Positions 43,796-56,261 of a DNA stretch of 64,000 nucleotides are shown here, piece after piece (within the stretch, counting starts at the first letter, position 1; every line of letters starts with the position of its first letter). The notes beneath the pieces were generated by a model. That model was not told where the DNA came from. It did no database searches and worked only from the letters and a program-made list of their open reading frames with translations. The translations under genes were made by a program, and so were the position numbers. Origin of the DNA: Anaspis maculata (lineage: Eukaryota > Arthropoda > Insecta > Coleoptera > Scraptiidae); the NCBI GenBank assembly GCA_949128115.1, contig OX421968.1, forward strand, positions 4,588,001-4,652,000, read 5' to 3'.

Positions 43796-44339
43796 CCAGT
43801 CAACTTGGCTCAAAAAGTGTCTTATATTTACAAAACGTATAATCTGGCTGAATTTTTTGCATACACCTGGGGAATCCCCCACAGAGCCCCGAACCGCGAA
43901 AATCCACCAAAATTTCCTTGAGCTTTCCGAGTGTTTTTCTATATCTCGGTTGCTATTGGTTGGATTCCGAATTTCTTTTTTTGAAATGTTCGGAGAAATA
44001 TTTGGAACAAGTTGTGTTCAGAACTTTTCAATAACTTGTCGAGAAAAAGTGCCAGAAGCCGAAAACCGTCGTTTTTTAGAGGATGTTTTTTTACAATTTT
44101 CTACCTGCTTTTCTATGAGTTATTGAAAAAATTTCCAACAAAAGTTGTAGCTCCTGTAAGTCCCTACAAGTTTCAGCCGAAATTTTTTTTGTGCCGCGAA
44201 AATTACCCGCCTCAGAGGGCGCTAAAGTCAACCTCGTTTGGAAAATATTTCCAGGTGTAGGGGGCATCGATTCCAACTCCATCGTGTGGGGATCTAAAGG
44301 CCAAATTCTCATTTATGTTCGTACCTACTAACTTTACTA
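43796..44339. other. Unassigned sequence
   Basis: Open frames here have no recognisable motif. The text (TTGAAATGTTCGGAGAAATA and similar) resembles the AT-rich interior of foldbacks, but no partner arm was found. Confidence 0.3.
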
Positions 44340-45005
44340 ATAATTGATGAATAACAAAACCTTTGTACAGAGTGACTTTTTTGAAAAGGACCCACCCCCG
44401 ATATTTCGCTGCACAAATTTTTCCTGGGAAAAAACCGGAACAGGTCGATTTTTATTTCGAGAGGGACATCTCAGACACGTGATGACAAATTTTTATCTTC
44501 AACCCTTCGCCCCCACCCCACCCTATTTTAAAATTTCAAACGGCATCACCTACCTTGTGATACATTAAATTGAAGGTTATAAAATTCCCTTTCTGTCAAA
44601 CATATTTTAAATTGTCTCGAATCACCCCTCCAACCCCTTTCAAAATTCTCTCATTGTTAATGCAGGAAAGTTTCTCCATAATCATTCATTACGTAACTCC
44701 CGATTCTTGAGTATCAGATTTTCCAGTAAAAACAGGTCGATTTTTATTTCGAAGGGACACCTACAACACGTAGTGTCAGATTTTTATCTTCAACCCCCTC
44801 GCCTGGACTCCGCCCCACTTTGAAATTTCAAATAGCTTACCTATATGTGATACATCAAAATGAAGGTAATAAAATAGTCTTTCTGTCAAACAAGTCTGAA
44901 AAGTTTTTATGAAGTCACTTTCAACCCTTCTCAAAATGATCTTTGTTTATAAATTAAAGGAAAGTTTTTTTCTCTTATCAACTTCCAATTCTTGAATTCT
45001 ATTTC
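44340..45005. repeat. Two direct copies of a foldback-arm sequence
   Basis: AACAGGTCGATTTTTATTTC, GAGGGACA, TTTTTATCTTCAACCC and TGATACATTAAATTGAAGG at 44440-44620 recur in the same orientation at 44735-44885. The same blocks form the arms of the foldbacks at 51231 and 58736, where they are inverted. Confidence 0.65.
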
Positions 45006-45021
45006 GGATAGGACCTTCAGG

Positions 45022-45340
45022 CAGGGGTGGATTTGGCAATAGGCAAAGTAGGCACGTACATAGGGCGGCAGATCCAAGGGGGCGGCATCGACATCGTCTT
45101 CTTGGAAAAAAAGCGTGGTTTTATTTTTATTCTACGAAAATCGCGTTCGCATAATTTTTTTCTGTTCAATTTTTGTTAATTTGTGTCAACTATTGATGAA
45201 AAACCACTTATTATCATTAACAGCAGTTAGTGCTCTAAGAATATAAACACAAACTAGCTCTTAGGAACACACCTCTCTAAGGGGAAGGGGCGGCCAATTC
45301 AGTCATGCATAGGGCGCCACGAAAGCCAAGTCCGCCCCTG
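45022..45340. mobile_element. 319-bp hAT MITE, uninterrupted copy
   Basis: Inverse orientation to the copy at 41877-43143. Starts CAGGGGTGGATTTGG, ends CCAAGTCCGCCCCTG. Internal blocks ATAGGGCGGCAGATCC, GCGTGGTTTTATTTTTATTC and GTCAACTATTGATGAAAAAC match that copy and define the site of its LINE insertion. No clear target duplication is seen. Confidence 0.8.
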
Positions 45341-46794
45341 CATTTTGCACTCTAACTTTAAATTGAGACTAAAAATTTAGGTTAGGAATAGACCATATTA
45401 ATTATTCTCACTTTCCCCTTCCACTAGTCATTTGTAAGTTAGGTATGTGCCTGTGACCATGCGCACTGCAGTAGAAGATCTCGCGCGCCACAGCATGCAT
45501 AGAAAACGGAACTTTGCTGTCGCTGTCAGAATTTACGATTTCAAGGTGTTTTCTTGATTCTTGGGACTTTTTAACCATACTTTTACATGACGGCTGATGC
45601 TCGGTTCGCTTTCAAGCGCTGTCAAAATTCTCGTTACCGGAAGTTGTGCAATAAAATATGGCGGGTAATTTGAAATTGTTTTGGATTCAAAAACCCCATT
45701 CTAAATTGCTTCGCATAAACTTCACAGCAAGATTTTCGATTTCATTATGGTAAAAAGTAGATCAGGTATTTCTTTTTACACACTTGCTATGTTATACATT
45801 CGTTGAAATTGTCAATTTGCACCTTGAATTGATCATTTTACAAAGTCATTCAACATGCATATTCTTATGGGAGTTTCAACCCAGCACATGTGGTTGTCTC
45901 TCTCCCCGATCTGCGACTGCGCTCTGAATAATTAATATGGTCAATAGGACTGTGTATCTTACGTGTTATCCGGGCCCATGCGCGTAGAATTAGGCGCTTG
46001 ATATGGAACTTCCAGACAAATAGCGTCTGTTAACACGTAACATGATCAGAAAAACTATCAATAATCGTTTGTGCAAGTGAAATTTTCAACTATTGATGCT
46101 CACTGTTTGTGAGTTGTGAGACTGATGTTATTTCAATATTTTAAACATTAAAAACAATCATTTTGAAGGTGAAATAGGAAGGCACGCTTTCGGTTCTTAC
46201 AAGAAAGAATGGAAATAAACACTGCGTCATGACAAGTGTAAAAGCGAGAGTCGATACGATGAAGAAAAAGGTTTTATTTCATTCCGTTTCCGCGAACACG
46301 TGGTGTAGAAGTTTTGGTCAGGGCCCTCTCCGAGTCACCTCTAACTGAAACTCTCTGGGGCCAAAGGTAGGCGAGCCGCGAGAGCCACTCTCATACGGTA
46401 CGTTTCAGGCAATCCTTGCTACATGAATGTACTGCGGATTGCATAAGACTATCTGACCCAGAAGCTAGGCAGGAGAACGGCAAAAGCCGTATTCGGGGTT
46501 GCCAAGTGACCAAGAAATATAAATTTCAGTTACTTCGATATAATAATTTCCAAATTTTGAACTTTCATTCATTCTGGTGTCAGATTTCCTAACTAGAAGA
46601 ACGCAAGGAAACATTTTGCAAAACAAATTGATTTTATAGTGACTATTTGAGGTGACAGTATATAAAATATACCGCATTATTGGTAACGGCGGCCATGCCA
46701 AATCTGACAACATCGCGATTAACAGACTGTGGACCATTTGCGAAGTAAGCAATGAACTTGCAATATTTTCATTATTTTGTAGAAAAGAACTAAA
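45341..46794. other. Unassigned sequence, no gene seen
   Basis: About 1.45 kb without coding motifs or recognised repeat structure. Confidence 0.35.
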
Positions 46795-48575
46795 CTGCTC
46801 GTCAAAAGTTAAGCATAGACCAAAATTTGCACCAATTTCAAGTAAGGATTTCTTCGGGGAAGGATATCTGATTTGAAAAAAATGTATGGTGCTTGGTAGA
46901 GCTTTTCTTCAGGTACAAGACGCTGTGTCAATTCACGTCACCATTGACTTTGTCCATGATATACAGGATGCCAAAGAAGGAGTGTCAAAAGTGTTAATTT
47001 TTGAAGTCGTGGAACTTTTTTAGAAAAAATTCCGGATTTTTTTTCTATTGAGTTTCAGAAAGCGGATATCAATATCTCGAAACGGTTTTTGACTTTTGAT
47101 CATATTTTGTTTTTTCAAAGAGTTCTTGATTTTTTTGTGAAATTTAGATTTTTTGATGCAGAATTTGCTAGAGCAGTTGCTTTTTCTTGAAAATTCACAG
47201 AAACGTACACAGTTGCTGGATGAATTATACCATGCGAAAACTGACCTCATGGATCTCCAGAAGAGGTCATCCTCTGGACCTCTTCAGGGGAGATGCCCAA
47301 TGACGCATGCTGCGACATCACTTTGACACTTATTGAACCCAGCATGGATAAAAATGCAAGACTTGTAACCATACGTTACATCAAAATCACCATGGTTACC
47401 AATCAGTCCCATAATGGGTGATTTTGTTACTGCCCAAGTCACTGGAAATTTTCAGAAGTGATATCTCCTAGACGAGTAGAGATAGAGCCATAATTCTTCT
47501 TTTGATTTCAATCGGACACATTATTGGTCATTCAAGCACGATGTGCAAATTTTTCACGTTTATACTTTTTCAGTGGTGGGTGGAAATTTTGACGTTTGTC
47601 ATCTCAGAATTTTTTTTTTGTATTTGTCATCATTGAAATGTCAACATGAATGTAATCTACCACTTCCACATCAGTAGTGAAAACAAAAGACCAACGAAGG
47701 TTTTCTCAGGAAACCTGGACTGTGAGGAAGAAAAACACCGAACGCAAACTTGAAATTCATCAGCTGAAATTGACAGTATACATTCATGTTGACATTTCAA
47801 TGAAGGTAAAAAATTTGCACATCATGCTCGAATGATCAATAATGTGTCCGATTGAAATCAAAAAAAGGATTATGGCTCTATCTCTACTCGTCTAGGAGAT
47901 ATCACTTTTGAAAATTTCCAGTGACTTGGGGAGTAACAAAATCACCCATGATGGGACTGATTGGTAACCATGGTAATTTTGATGTAACGTATGGTTACAA
48001 GTCTTGCATTTTTATCCATGCTGGGTTCAATAAGTGTCGAAGTGATGTCGCAGCATGCGTCATTGGGCATCAACCCTGAAGAGGTCCAGAGGATGACCTC
48101 TTCTGGAGGTCCATGAGGTCAGTTTTTGCATGGTATAATTCATCCAGCAACTGTGTACGTTTCTGTGAATTTTCATGAAAAAGCAACTGCTCTAGCAAAC
48201 TCTGCATCAAAAAATCTAAATTTCACAAAAAAATCAAGAACTCTTTGAAAAAACAAAATACGATCAAAAGTCAAAAACCGTTTCGAGATATTGATATCCG
48301 CTTTCTAAAACTCAATAGAAAAAAAATCCGGAATTTTTTCTAAAAAAGTTCCACGACTTCAAAAATGACCACTTTTGACACTCCTTCTTTGGCATCCTGT
48401 ATATCATGGACAAAGTCAATGGTGCCGTAAGTCGACATAGCGTCTTGCAGCTGAAGAAAAGGTCTACCAGCCACCTTAAACTTTTTTCAAATCGGATATT
48501 TTTTGCCCAATATATCCATGCTTGAAATTGCAGCAAATTTTGTTCTATGCTTAACTTTTGACGAGCAGTTTGTAC
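46795..48575. mobile_element. 1.8 kb near-perfect palindrome (foldback)
   Basis: AACTGCTCGTCAAAAGTTAA near 46795 is inverse to TTAACTTTTGACGAGCAGTT near 48555. Pairing continues through TATACAGGATGCCAAAGAAG (46962), TCGAAACGG, GATGAATTATACCATGC, GACGCATGCTGCGACATCAC and GAGATAGAGCCATAAT to CATTCATGTTGACATTTCAA at the centre. The loop is about 47656-47778. Arms exceed 800 bp with scattered mismatches. No coding motif is present. Confidence 0.8.
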
Positions 48576-49707
48576 AAAATAGGAATTTGGCTTGCGACTG
48601 GTTCTTCTTCACATTTTTAGTAACTTTTTTGTATCTATTTGGAGACTTAGTCATGATATAGTCTGGTATTCCATAGAAAAGTCGATATTTGTCTGGATGT
48701 TTCAAATTTGGCACTAAGTAGCGACAGTTACGTCCATGTTGCATCTGCGCCGTCGGGTCAGGAGAACGCACTATACACGTTTTCAAAAAAGCAGTTGTCT
48801 CTTTCTTGCAATGACGTCACGATTACGATGCGCAGTAGCTCTACGGTCATTTGAGCAATTACGTCAATTAGTAATGTCAGTTGTCAGTTATATGTCAGTC
48901 GTTTGGTTAGGTTTGTTTGGTATCCTGCTATGTTCGGTCTTCTAGCTATGTTCCTTGCGGAGAGCCCCATCGAGAAAAGCCTGCATGAGTCTTCTGCCTG
49001 GTCATCGTTTGTGACCCTTCTTGTGAACCTCTTGCCTTCATAGGCAAGACGGAATAGGTTCAGGAGTCTTTCACCGCCACTGGCGTCACTTGGTCTACGC
49101 TGGTAGACGCGGCACTAGCTGTATGCGGCAGGAGCGCGTTGCACAATAGAATAAATTAAAAAAGTCCATTCTCTCCAAGTGGTGTTGAGGTTATTAATTT
49201 TTATTTGTTTTCTCGAATTACAATTATTACTAAACCGGCCAAATTTTCAACGCTCTCCTCTTTTCTCTGTTGTGATCACCAGTAAGCGCTTTGGCCGATT
49301 GCTTGGAATATGACAAATGACATGGGCATATGGCATGTGTCAGAGGAAGTCACGCTTGACAATGGGAAAGGTGCACTACCCTGCACTGGCGCGTTTGGTA
49401 AACAGTGCAATTTTATCCCTACACCGACTGACCTCCTTGTACTGCACTGCCTGCACTACACTACACGAGATTACCAAACACACCTATCTTGGGCTTTTGC
49501 AAATGCAAACGTGACACATGACAGTTATGCACATAACCTGTAATTTCACAACACGTCCTTGAACACGACAGGGTCCGACAGCCGATTTGAGCTGTCAATT
49601 TTCAAAGTTGCCGCCATGAATGACAGAAGTTCCCATATGACCGCGCAGGATTTTCTGCTTCACTCCATTGATAACGTGTATTGGGAATGACGGGGCAAGT
49701 AAGGGAA
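48576..49707. other. Unassigned sequence, no gene seen
   Basis: No coding segment or repeat could be recognised. CTTGCCTTCATAGGCAAG (49031-49048) is a small perfect hairpin of unknown meaning. Confidence 0.35.
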
Positions 49708-50264
49708 TAGGTCCCTTCGTTTCGGTTTTTTTGAGTGCGCATGTCTGGCGCGAATTTCATAGTCTCGTACACCGATATTGAAAATTGACACTAAAAAATA
49801 TTGTAGTGCACCTGAAATTCCACAAATAATTTGGTTGAATGCTAGATACCATTTTTTATATTCAAAGGAAAAGTTTCATTGAAATTGAGTTCAATGATCA
49901 TTTGTGGAAGTTCAGGAACAACGAAAATGGCAACAGAGCTCACAACAACAGGACATCGGCGCCAACGCCAACTGTCACTTGTGACAATTATGATCACACT
50001 TCTCGTTTCTACCTGACCTACATTTCATTTGCTCATGTTTTGACGAAAGAACAAACTTGTTTAAAATGGCTGTACCGAGAAAGAAGTTCAAAGAAGCTAG
50101 GAAGAGATGCATTTACGGTATGTGTAAAAGTGACAGCCAGGAACCAGTAGCTGGTCAGGCGGCTAGACAGAGCATGCAGCGTTACCATTCAACTGACAGG
50201 TGTACGAAAGTTTTCAAAATTTTGAGTTTCCAAGCATGCGCACCTGCCCAAACGAAGTAGCCTA
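49708..50264. mobile_element. 557-bp MITE, TAGG...CCTA family, copy 2
   Basis: Starts TAGGTCCCTTCGTTTCGG and ends GCCCAAACGAAGTAGCCTA. The outer thirds match 17796-18062 (GTACACCGATATTGAAAATT, GTAGTGCACCTGAA, CAGGAACCAGTAGCTGGT). The extra middle (49837-50110) is partly shared with the third copy near 54370, so the short copy is probably an internal deletion. Confidence 0.65.
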
Positions 50265-50670
50265 TTTGCGATCTGCAATAACTCTTATTCAACAACCAAA
50301 AACAAAGTAAGCAGTATTTTAATAACGCCTCCTTTAATAGTGCCTTGCAGTAAAATGGCATTCTGCAATAACTCTCTAATAAATATAAGCATTGGCACTT
50401 TAAACTACAACTACAAGATTAGGTAGGTGCCGTCAACTATGTTCGATAAACTCATTCACAGTGTATGGAGGCCTGTCAACGAGCAGTTCCTTTAAGGACG
50501 GAGTTCAATTGGTAAAATAAGCGTTGCGAAATCAATCCGTCTGAGTTTATTCCTTGACGGATTTTCACCATTTTGATCTCTTTCGAAAGCTACAAGGATG
50601 TACTTTGGTTTGAGCTCATTGGCATTTCCAAAATCCAAAAAAAATTTTTTTTAGATTTTGGAATGGTCTA
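50265..50670. other. Unassigned spacer
   Basis: No gene is recognised. It may include the undetected 3' portion of H6. Confidence 0.3.
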
Positions 50671-50709
50671 CAATAGCGATTTTCATCAAGATGGAAAATG
50701 CGCTAAAAA
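50671..50709 (-). mobile_element. Helentron-like 5' end fragment H6
   Basis: On the minus strand TTTTTAGCGCATTTTCCATC followed by TTGATGAAAATCGCTATTG is the same as the 5' end of H1 (17636-17674). The GTCC repeat and 3' hairpin were not found. Confidence 0.55.
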
Positions 50710-51230
50710 TCGTCGTCATATCTGCCGCGGGACTTCTCATCGTATTCATCCTTCCTGCAACGTCTTTGAAGATCATTAAAATTATCTGTAAAGTTGCCTT
50801 GATAATGCAATATTATTTTTGTATTTTTTATTCTCGAGCTATTGATGAACATCAAAGTCTTGGCTTTGTCATATACAGATATGTTCCAATTTCTGCATGT
50901 TTTGAGTAGAGTTTTTGAAGAGCTTTAAAAAGAGCTGTCGAGTGTCAAAATCGTTACATCTAAATCTTCTGTCACTTTGACAGTGACATTTCCATTTGAC
51001 AGATCACAGTGAAAATTTCATTTTTACCTTTCCACCATTGACTTCCACCCCTGTACTGAGTAACATCAGCATCTGTCAAATATTTCCGAAGAAATAAAAT
51101 AAAAAAATTTATCGAGAAATTAACGACACAAAATTCGCCGTTGCTTTTCAAAAAATCATATTCTCAAGAATGAAACGTCCTCTTGAGCTGGTTCTTGTTT
51201 TAGACACTTTTTTAAAGTGTCTCCTATATA
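50710..51230. other. Unassigned AT-rich sequence
   Basis: No coding or repeat content is recognised. Confidence 0.3.
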
Positions 51231-52284
51231 CCGGGTGATCATTTGAAAACTATCCACCTGCAATATCTCCCGATTCCTAGTGCAAATGTCTTTGAGCAAA
51301 AACAGGTCGATTTTTATATCGAGGGGGACATCTAAAACATACATTGGAGAATTTATATCTTAAGCCCTTTCGCCCCCACTCACCCCAACTTTTAAATTTC
51401 AAATGACACCATCTACCTTGCGATACATCAAATTGAAGAGAATTAAATTCTCTTTCTTGAAAAAATATTATGAAATTTTTCAACTCCACCCCCTGTTTTT
51501 CCTAAAATTCTTTGAGTGTCCAAGTTAATATTCTTGACCTCCATTTCCCTTCAATACAGTAAACGTCATCCTGCACAGCATCTAAAGAGAATTTTTTTTA
51601 TAAAAAAAGTGTCACCCAAATTTACCCCTTCGCTCCCCCCACCTGACCTCAAAAATTTAAAATGTCAATACCCACTTTGTAATACATCAAATTGAAGGAA
51701 ATTGAATTTTCTTCCTGAAAAAGATTTTTTCACAATTTTCAAAATTCCCATCTCACCCCTAGAATACTCCAAATGGCCAATTTATTGGGGGAGGGGTAGG
51801 AAATTTCAAAAAAATTCTTTTCGGAAAGAGAATTCAATTCCCTTTGATTTGATGTATCACAAAGTAGGTGGTGTTTTGTTAAATTTGGGAGTTGAGGTGG
51901 GGGAGAGCAAAGGGGGGAATTTGGGTAGCACTTTTTCCACCGAAAATTTTCTTCTTCGATGCTATCTAGGATGACGCCGACTAAATTGAGAAAAAAATGA
52001 GGGGTCCAGAATATAAAATGGGACAGTCAGAGAATTTTTAGGGGAAAGGGGGTGGGGTTAAAAAAATTTAAAATATTTTTTTCAAGAAGGAAATTCAATT
52101 TATTTCAATTTGATGTATCGCAAGTTAGGTAGTGTCATTTGAAATTTCAAAGTTGGGGTGAGTGGGGGCGAGGGGGGTGAATATAGAAATTTGCCAATCT
52201 ATGTTTTGGATGTCCCCCTCGATATAATCGACCTGTTTTTGCTCGAAAAAATATTCACTAGGAATCGGGAGCTATTGCAGGTGA
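51231..52284. mobile_element. 1.05 kb foldback, AGGTCGATTTTTATATCGAG family
   Basis: Left-arm CACCTGCAATATCTCCCGAT pairs with ATCGGGAGCTATTGCAGGTG at the right. Inward pairs include AGGTCGATTTTTATATCGAG, GGGGACATC, TTCAAATGACACCATCTACC and TGATACATCAAATTGAAGG. The centre is near 51765. The same arm sequence is found at 58736-59812 and, in direct pairs, at 44340-45005. Confidence 0.75.
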
Positions 52285-52593
52285 CATTTTCCGTTGACAG
52301 ATCATGTTGAAAATCATGTTTTCTCTTTTTCACCATAAACCATACGTGCATACCTAATTTGGCCGAACGGTTTAGAAATAAATCGGGGTCTATGTCGGGG
52401 GGTAAAAAAAAACCTGACATACATACAGACTAACATACAGACAGATCGACAGATCTCGACGGTTTAGCGTACGGGGAGTCCGAAAAACGAATAAAAGTTT
52501 TTAATTTTTTCCCCCCATTATACTTCTCATTTTTCGAAGAATTCGATGAGAAGTAAAAAGCTACGCCACACCCTTCTACGCGGTACCTAGGCA
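52285..52593 (+). repeat. Possible second Helitron-type 3' region
   Basis: ACAGAC/ACATAC short repeats (52418-52455) are followed by CTTCTCAT...ATGAGAAG (52522-52553), a hairpin close to a T-rich edge. The layout is like a non-autonomous Helitron tail, but no second copy is present to define its ends. Confidence 0.3.
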
Positions 52594-52927
52594 TACTGTG
52601 GCGCTTTTCTTGAGGAAACAGGACGAAATTAAACTTTTTTTTTTATTATAGTCGTATAATGCAACGCTTCGCCCTAATTTAGGGCTTCATCAGGCAAAAT
52701 ATAAAATTTCAAAGTCAAAGGCATAATATGGAGATAGAGACGAGAAAACCAATGCACATAATTTGGCCGAGGTGTTGTAGCCCCGAGTGTACGAGTGGCC
52801 TTTGACTTTGCAATTTTGTGTTTTTGCCTGATGAAGCCCTAAATTAGGGCGAAACGTTGCATTATACAACTATAATAAAAAAAAAGTTTAATTTCGTCCT
52901 GTTTCCTCAAGAAAAGCGCCACAGTAT
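52594..52927. mobile_element. 334-bp palindromic MITE
   Basis: TACTGTGGCGCTTTTCTTGA is exactly inverse to the right end. Arms of about 130 bp pair almost throughout (GAAACAGGACGAAATTAAAC, GCATTATAC, CGCCCTAATTTAGGGCTTCA). The loop is about 75 bp around 52740-52800. TA at both edges may be the target duplication. Each arm carries a hammerhead-like CTGATGA...GAAA core. Confidence 0.8.
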
Positions 52928-54027
52928 ACATAAAGGACAAAGAAACCGGTTAAAAAAAAAGGTAGGTAGAAAGGACAGTTTGAAGTCTGCCGGAAAAATC
53001 GTGAACGAAAAGTTCTGAATTTCTCAAAATATCTCAAAGGGGAATCTACTGGTAGGTGGGTGAATCTTTCGAGAATACTTTGGTACATACGGATACACGC
53101 AAGGGTGTTCTGTTTTGAAAGTTCCATCCTCTTTCGATTCCGATCATACGTTTTTGAAAGTAAGACGTAATTTTTAGTTTTTATGAAGATTTTTCGGTTT
53201 TCCTGTAACGCTCTACACTCGGAATGCGATTATTTTGAAACACTTTCAAGTCTTAACTGAATATAATTATTTAAAACTCTTTTGCTCCTTTTGTGTATGT
53301 ATGGATGTATTTTGTGTTTCGGATATTTTCTTCAGTACCTACCTATTCAATTTCAATCAGACCATCAATGCAGAATAATAAACGCAAAAAAGAAATTGAA
53401 ATGCGGTAGAAGGGCATAATAGGTTTCGTAAAAATCCACATCAGAAATTCGCGTTGCCGCATACGCAAAGTTAATTAAACTCTTAGGCTTTATACGGGAG
53501 CATTTGCGATGTCGAGAGCGACTTTCATATATGCGCCGTTTCATCAGATTAAAAACATTAAACTCTTTCCCCTGCAGCAGAACTTACCGATTAAGTCGAA
53601 ATGGGAGCCCTAACCGTATTAGAAATATTTGCCAGAGTCCGTCGGTAACGATCATTATCCTTGAAATTAAGTTGACGCTAATGCCGGTTAACATGTAGAG
53701 GTACGGTGGCTGTGTTTTAAATATGTGCAATAAACTTGATTTGGCCTCAGCCCTTAATTGAGGCACATTTTTTCGCGCCCCGGGGGAATCACAATTTTGT
53801 TCGTTGGGCCGCAATCAAAATTAAATTGACTGAAGCCGAATTACATCAGCTTGCCAATATCAAACTTGGCTCATAAAATATTCGGCATCAGTTTCATTGC
53901 GACTTCGGCAATGGGAGTTTAAATTTGGAAGCTTCGTTCCAGAGACCTCTACCACTGACGACATCTTGCGTCAGACTGCGCGAAGCTTTGAAAACTACCC
54001 AATATAGAACAGATGCAATAAGTTGTT
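52928..54027. other. Unassigned sequence, no gene seen
   Basis: About 1.1 kb with no recognised coding segment or repeat. Confidence 0.35.
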
Positions 54028-54425
54028 TCGTTTGGGATTTTTTATTAATTGCGCATGTGGGGCGCGAATTTCATAATTTCGTACACCGATATTGAAAATT
54101 GGCACTAGAAAATATTTGAGTTCACTCAAAATTCCATAAATAATTTTATCCAATCCTATTGAATAATGCACGCATTATCACGCGCATACATGCCTGCATT
54201 TTTCAATGAAACTGGATAAAGCATAGTATTCTACTCGGGGGTAATGGCTGTTATTCATTCGGATGCTTTACGACACTCGCCAAGGCTCGTGTCGGCAAAC
54301 TACATCCTCATGAGTAAGAAGCAATCATTACCCGCTTGTTGAATAATATACTAAATATTTCGTTGAATGTTTAATGTTGAATACCATTTGGGTATCCAAA
54401 GGAAATGTTTTATCGAAAATGGCTC
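54028..54425 (+). mobile_element. MITE of the TAGG...CCTA family, copy 3, 3'-truncated
   Basis: TTGTTTCGTTTGGGATTTTT, GGCGCGAATTTCAT and GTACACCGATATTGAAAATT match the left half of copies 1 and 2. TTGAATACCATTTGGGTATC with CAAAGGAAATGTTTTATCGA near 54370-54415 matches the middle of copy 2. The right terminus is missing. The 200 bp in between are foreign or diverged. Confidence 0.5.
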
Positions 54426-55204
54426 TTTGACTTGTACATGGAGGTCAGTAGATTTATGTTATGTTAAAAATTTTACGGTGTCTTATCTTATTGCGTTCAA
54501 ATTCTTGGGCAGGTTGCTCAACAATCAATCTATCATCTATCTATCTATCTCAAAAGCTTTATCATGGAACAAAAAGAAGCGGAGTGCAGCAAGATGGCTT
54601 TCCGACACTAGATGAACATCGGCCATGCGGTTCCAAAAGCGGGGAAATTGATTTAATTCAAATAAGTTGAATGAATTGAATGTAAGTATAATAGGTTGTC
54701 TACCTATCCAGGGGCCAAAGGGAACAGCTGGGGTAGTTTTAGTTCATTTGACACTAACTTGGTGATTTTGATTTCTGTGACGTTGTTTACTCATATCATT
54801 AATTTGTTGTGTTTTTAATTCTGTAATGGAATCAATCTCCTCATAATAAAAACATAACTTTTCCACTATGATTTTCATATTATGCCACTAATTTCGAATA
54901 ATCGTAATCGTACGGTGCCTAATCGTAAACGTAAAACCAATCTATAAATCGTTTTATTACTAGAAAATTTATTCAAGGGGTTTAACGATTTTGCCTATCG
55001 CGGACCTGTTGATGACATAATTTTTTTAAATTCAATTTATATATTCTGATGAATGAAAATTCTGGTGGATGTATTATTGTACTCGTTCCACGCGTATACC
55101 GCCCATGGGAGCGCTTATGACGTCACGCGATTTTTTAAAATATAGCTGTAACAAATAGACGTGTGGAGAAAGTGCATTTTTTTTCAAAATGGGTTTATTG
55201 ATGT
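54426..55204. other. Unassigned sequence with (ATCT)n
   Basis: A short ATCT microsatellite lies at 54526-54550. TTTAACGATTTTGCCTATCG near 54980 resembles 40503. No gene is recognised. Confidence 0.35.
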
Positions 55205-55634
55205 ACCGGGTGGGCCATAAAAAACCTCAGCAGATGACCCGATTTGATTGATTGCGGTCTTGGATTGTCAAGGAAGGTCTATTCCTTCATAATAATTATT
55301 GGTTTTGACTTTCTGATAATTTTTATTAAAAAGCAATAAGGACAAAAATTCTATTTTCAATTGCTTCCGCCATCTTGGATTTTGACATGTACGTCATTCT
55401 CTCATATGAAAAAGAAAGCCTGTCCAACTGGCTAGTCATTGACACCAAATTTAAAAAAATCGGTTGAGAAATGAGCATATGGCCGATTGGCGGACAGGAT
55501 ACCTAAATCTAGATCAATTATGCGAAAATGAAAAAACGGAAAGTAGGCTTCGCTACAACTCGCAATAGCTCCTCAGCAGATAACCCGATTTTTAGCGCAC
55601 TTCTCCAAACGGGAAGGCGGTTTTGTCCTCGCTT

Positions 55635-55662
55635 TGTCCGTCCGTCCGTCCGTCCGTCCGTC
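55635..55662 (+). repeat. (TCCG)n microsatellite of H3
   Basis: Seven TCCG units, equivalent on the opposite strand to the GGAC runs in H1 and H2, about 46 bp from the 5' end. Confidence 0.9.
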
Positions 55663-56261
55663 ACAGCATCTAGTCCTAGACGAAAAGGTTTTTGCGAAAA
55701 ATTTTCACTCCAATGGGTAGCTCATGACCTTGTATCCCAAACCAAGAAAAATCTCGACGGAATAATGATAAACAATTACAATAATAACAAATTAGTGTGA
55801 CGCGGCATCGCCGTTGAATGCTGCATTTCAGAAGCCGGCCTGATCTCGAAAGTTATCACATGCGATCAAGTACCCGTTCTTATCATTTTACAATAATACA
55901 TATGCGGAGTTATATTTAGAGGAGAATTTGAACTTAATTTTAATGAAAATTCCACATCAGTGCGAGGTACGGGTCAGTACTTATGAATTTTTGAAAATGA
56001 CTCCGAAGCTGCGGCTCAGCCGCAAATGATTATTCGTTGCTTGCTGGTGCTTGATATCCTTTTCTCCGAACAAAACGGAATCCAATACAGAAAATATTTC
56101 AACTTGAATGGGTAGCTCATGGCCTTGGTACGCGAACCAAGAAAAATCTTTCCGAAATAATCATAAACAATTACAATAATAACATTTTGGTGTAAGGCGG
56201 CTTCGCCGATTAAGTGCTGGAATTCGCATTTAGATGTTGAAAGTTACGATATGCGGGTAGC

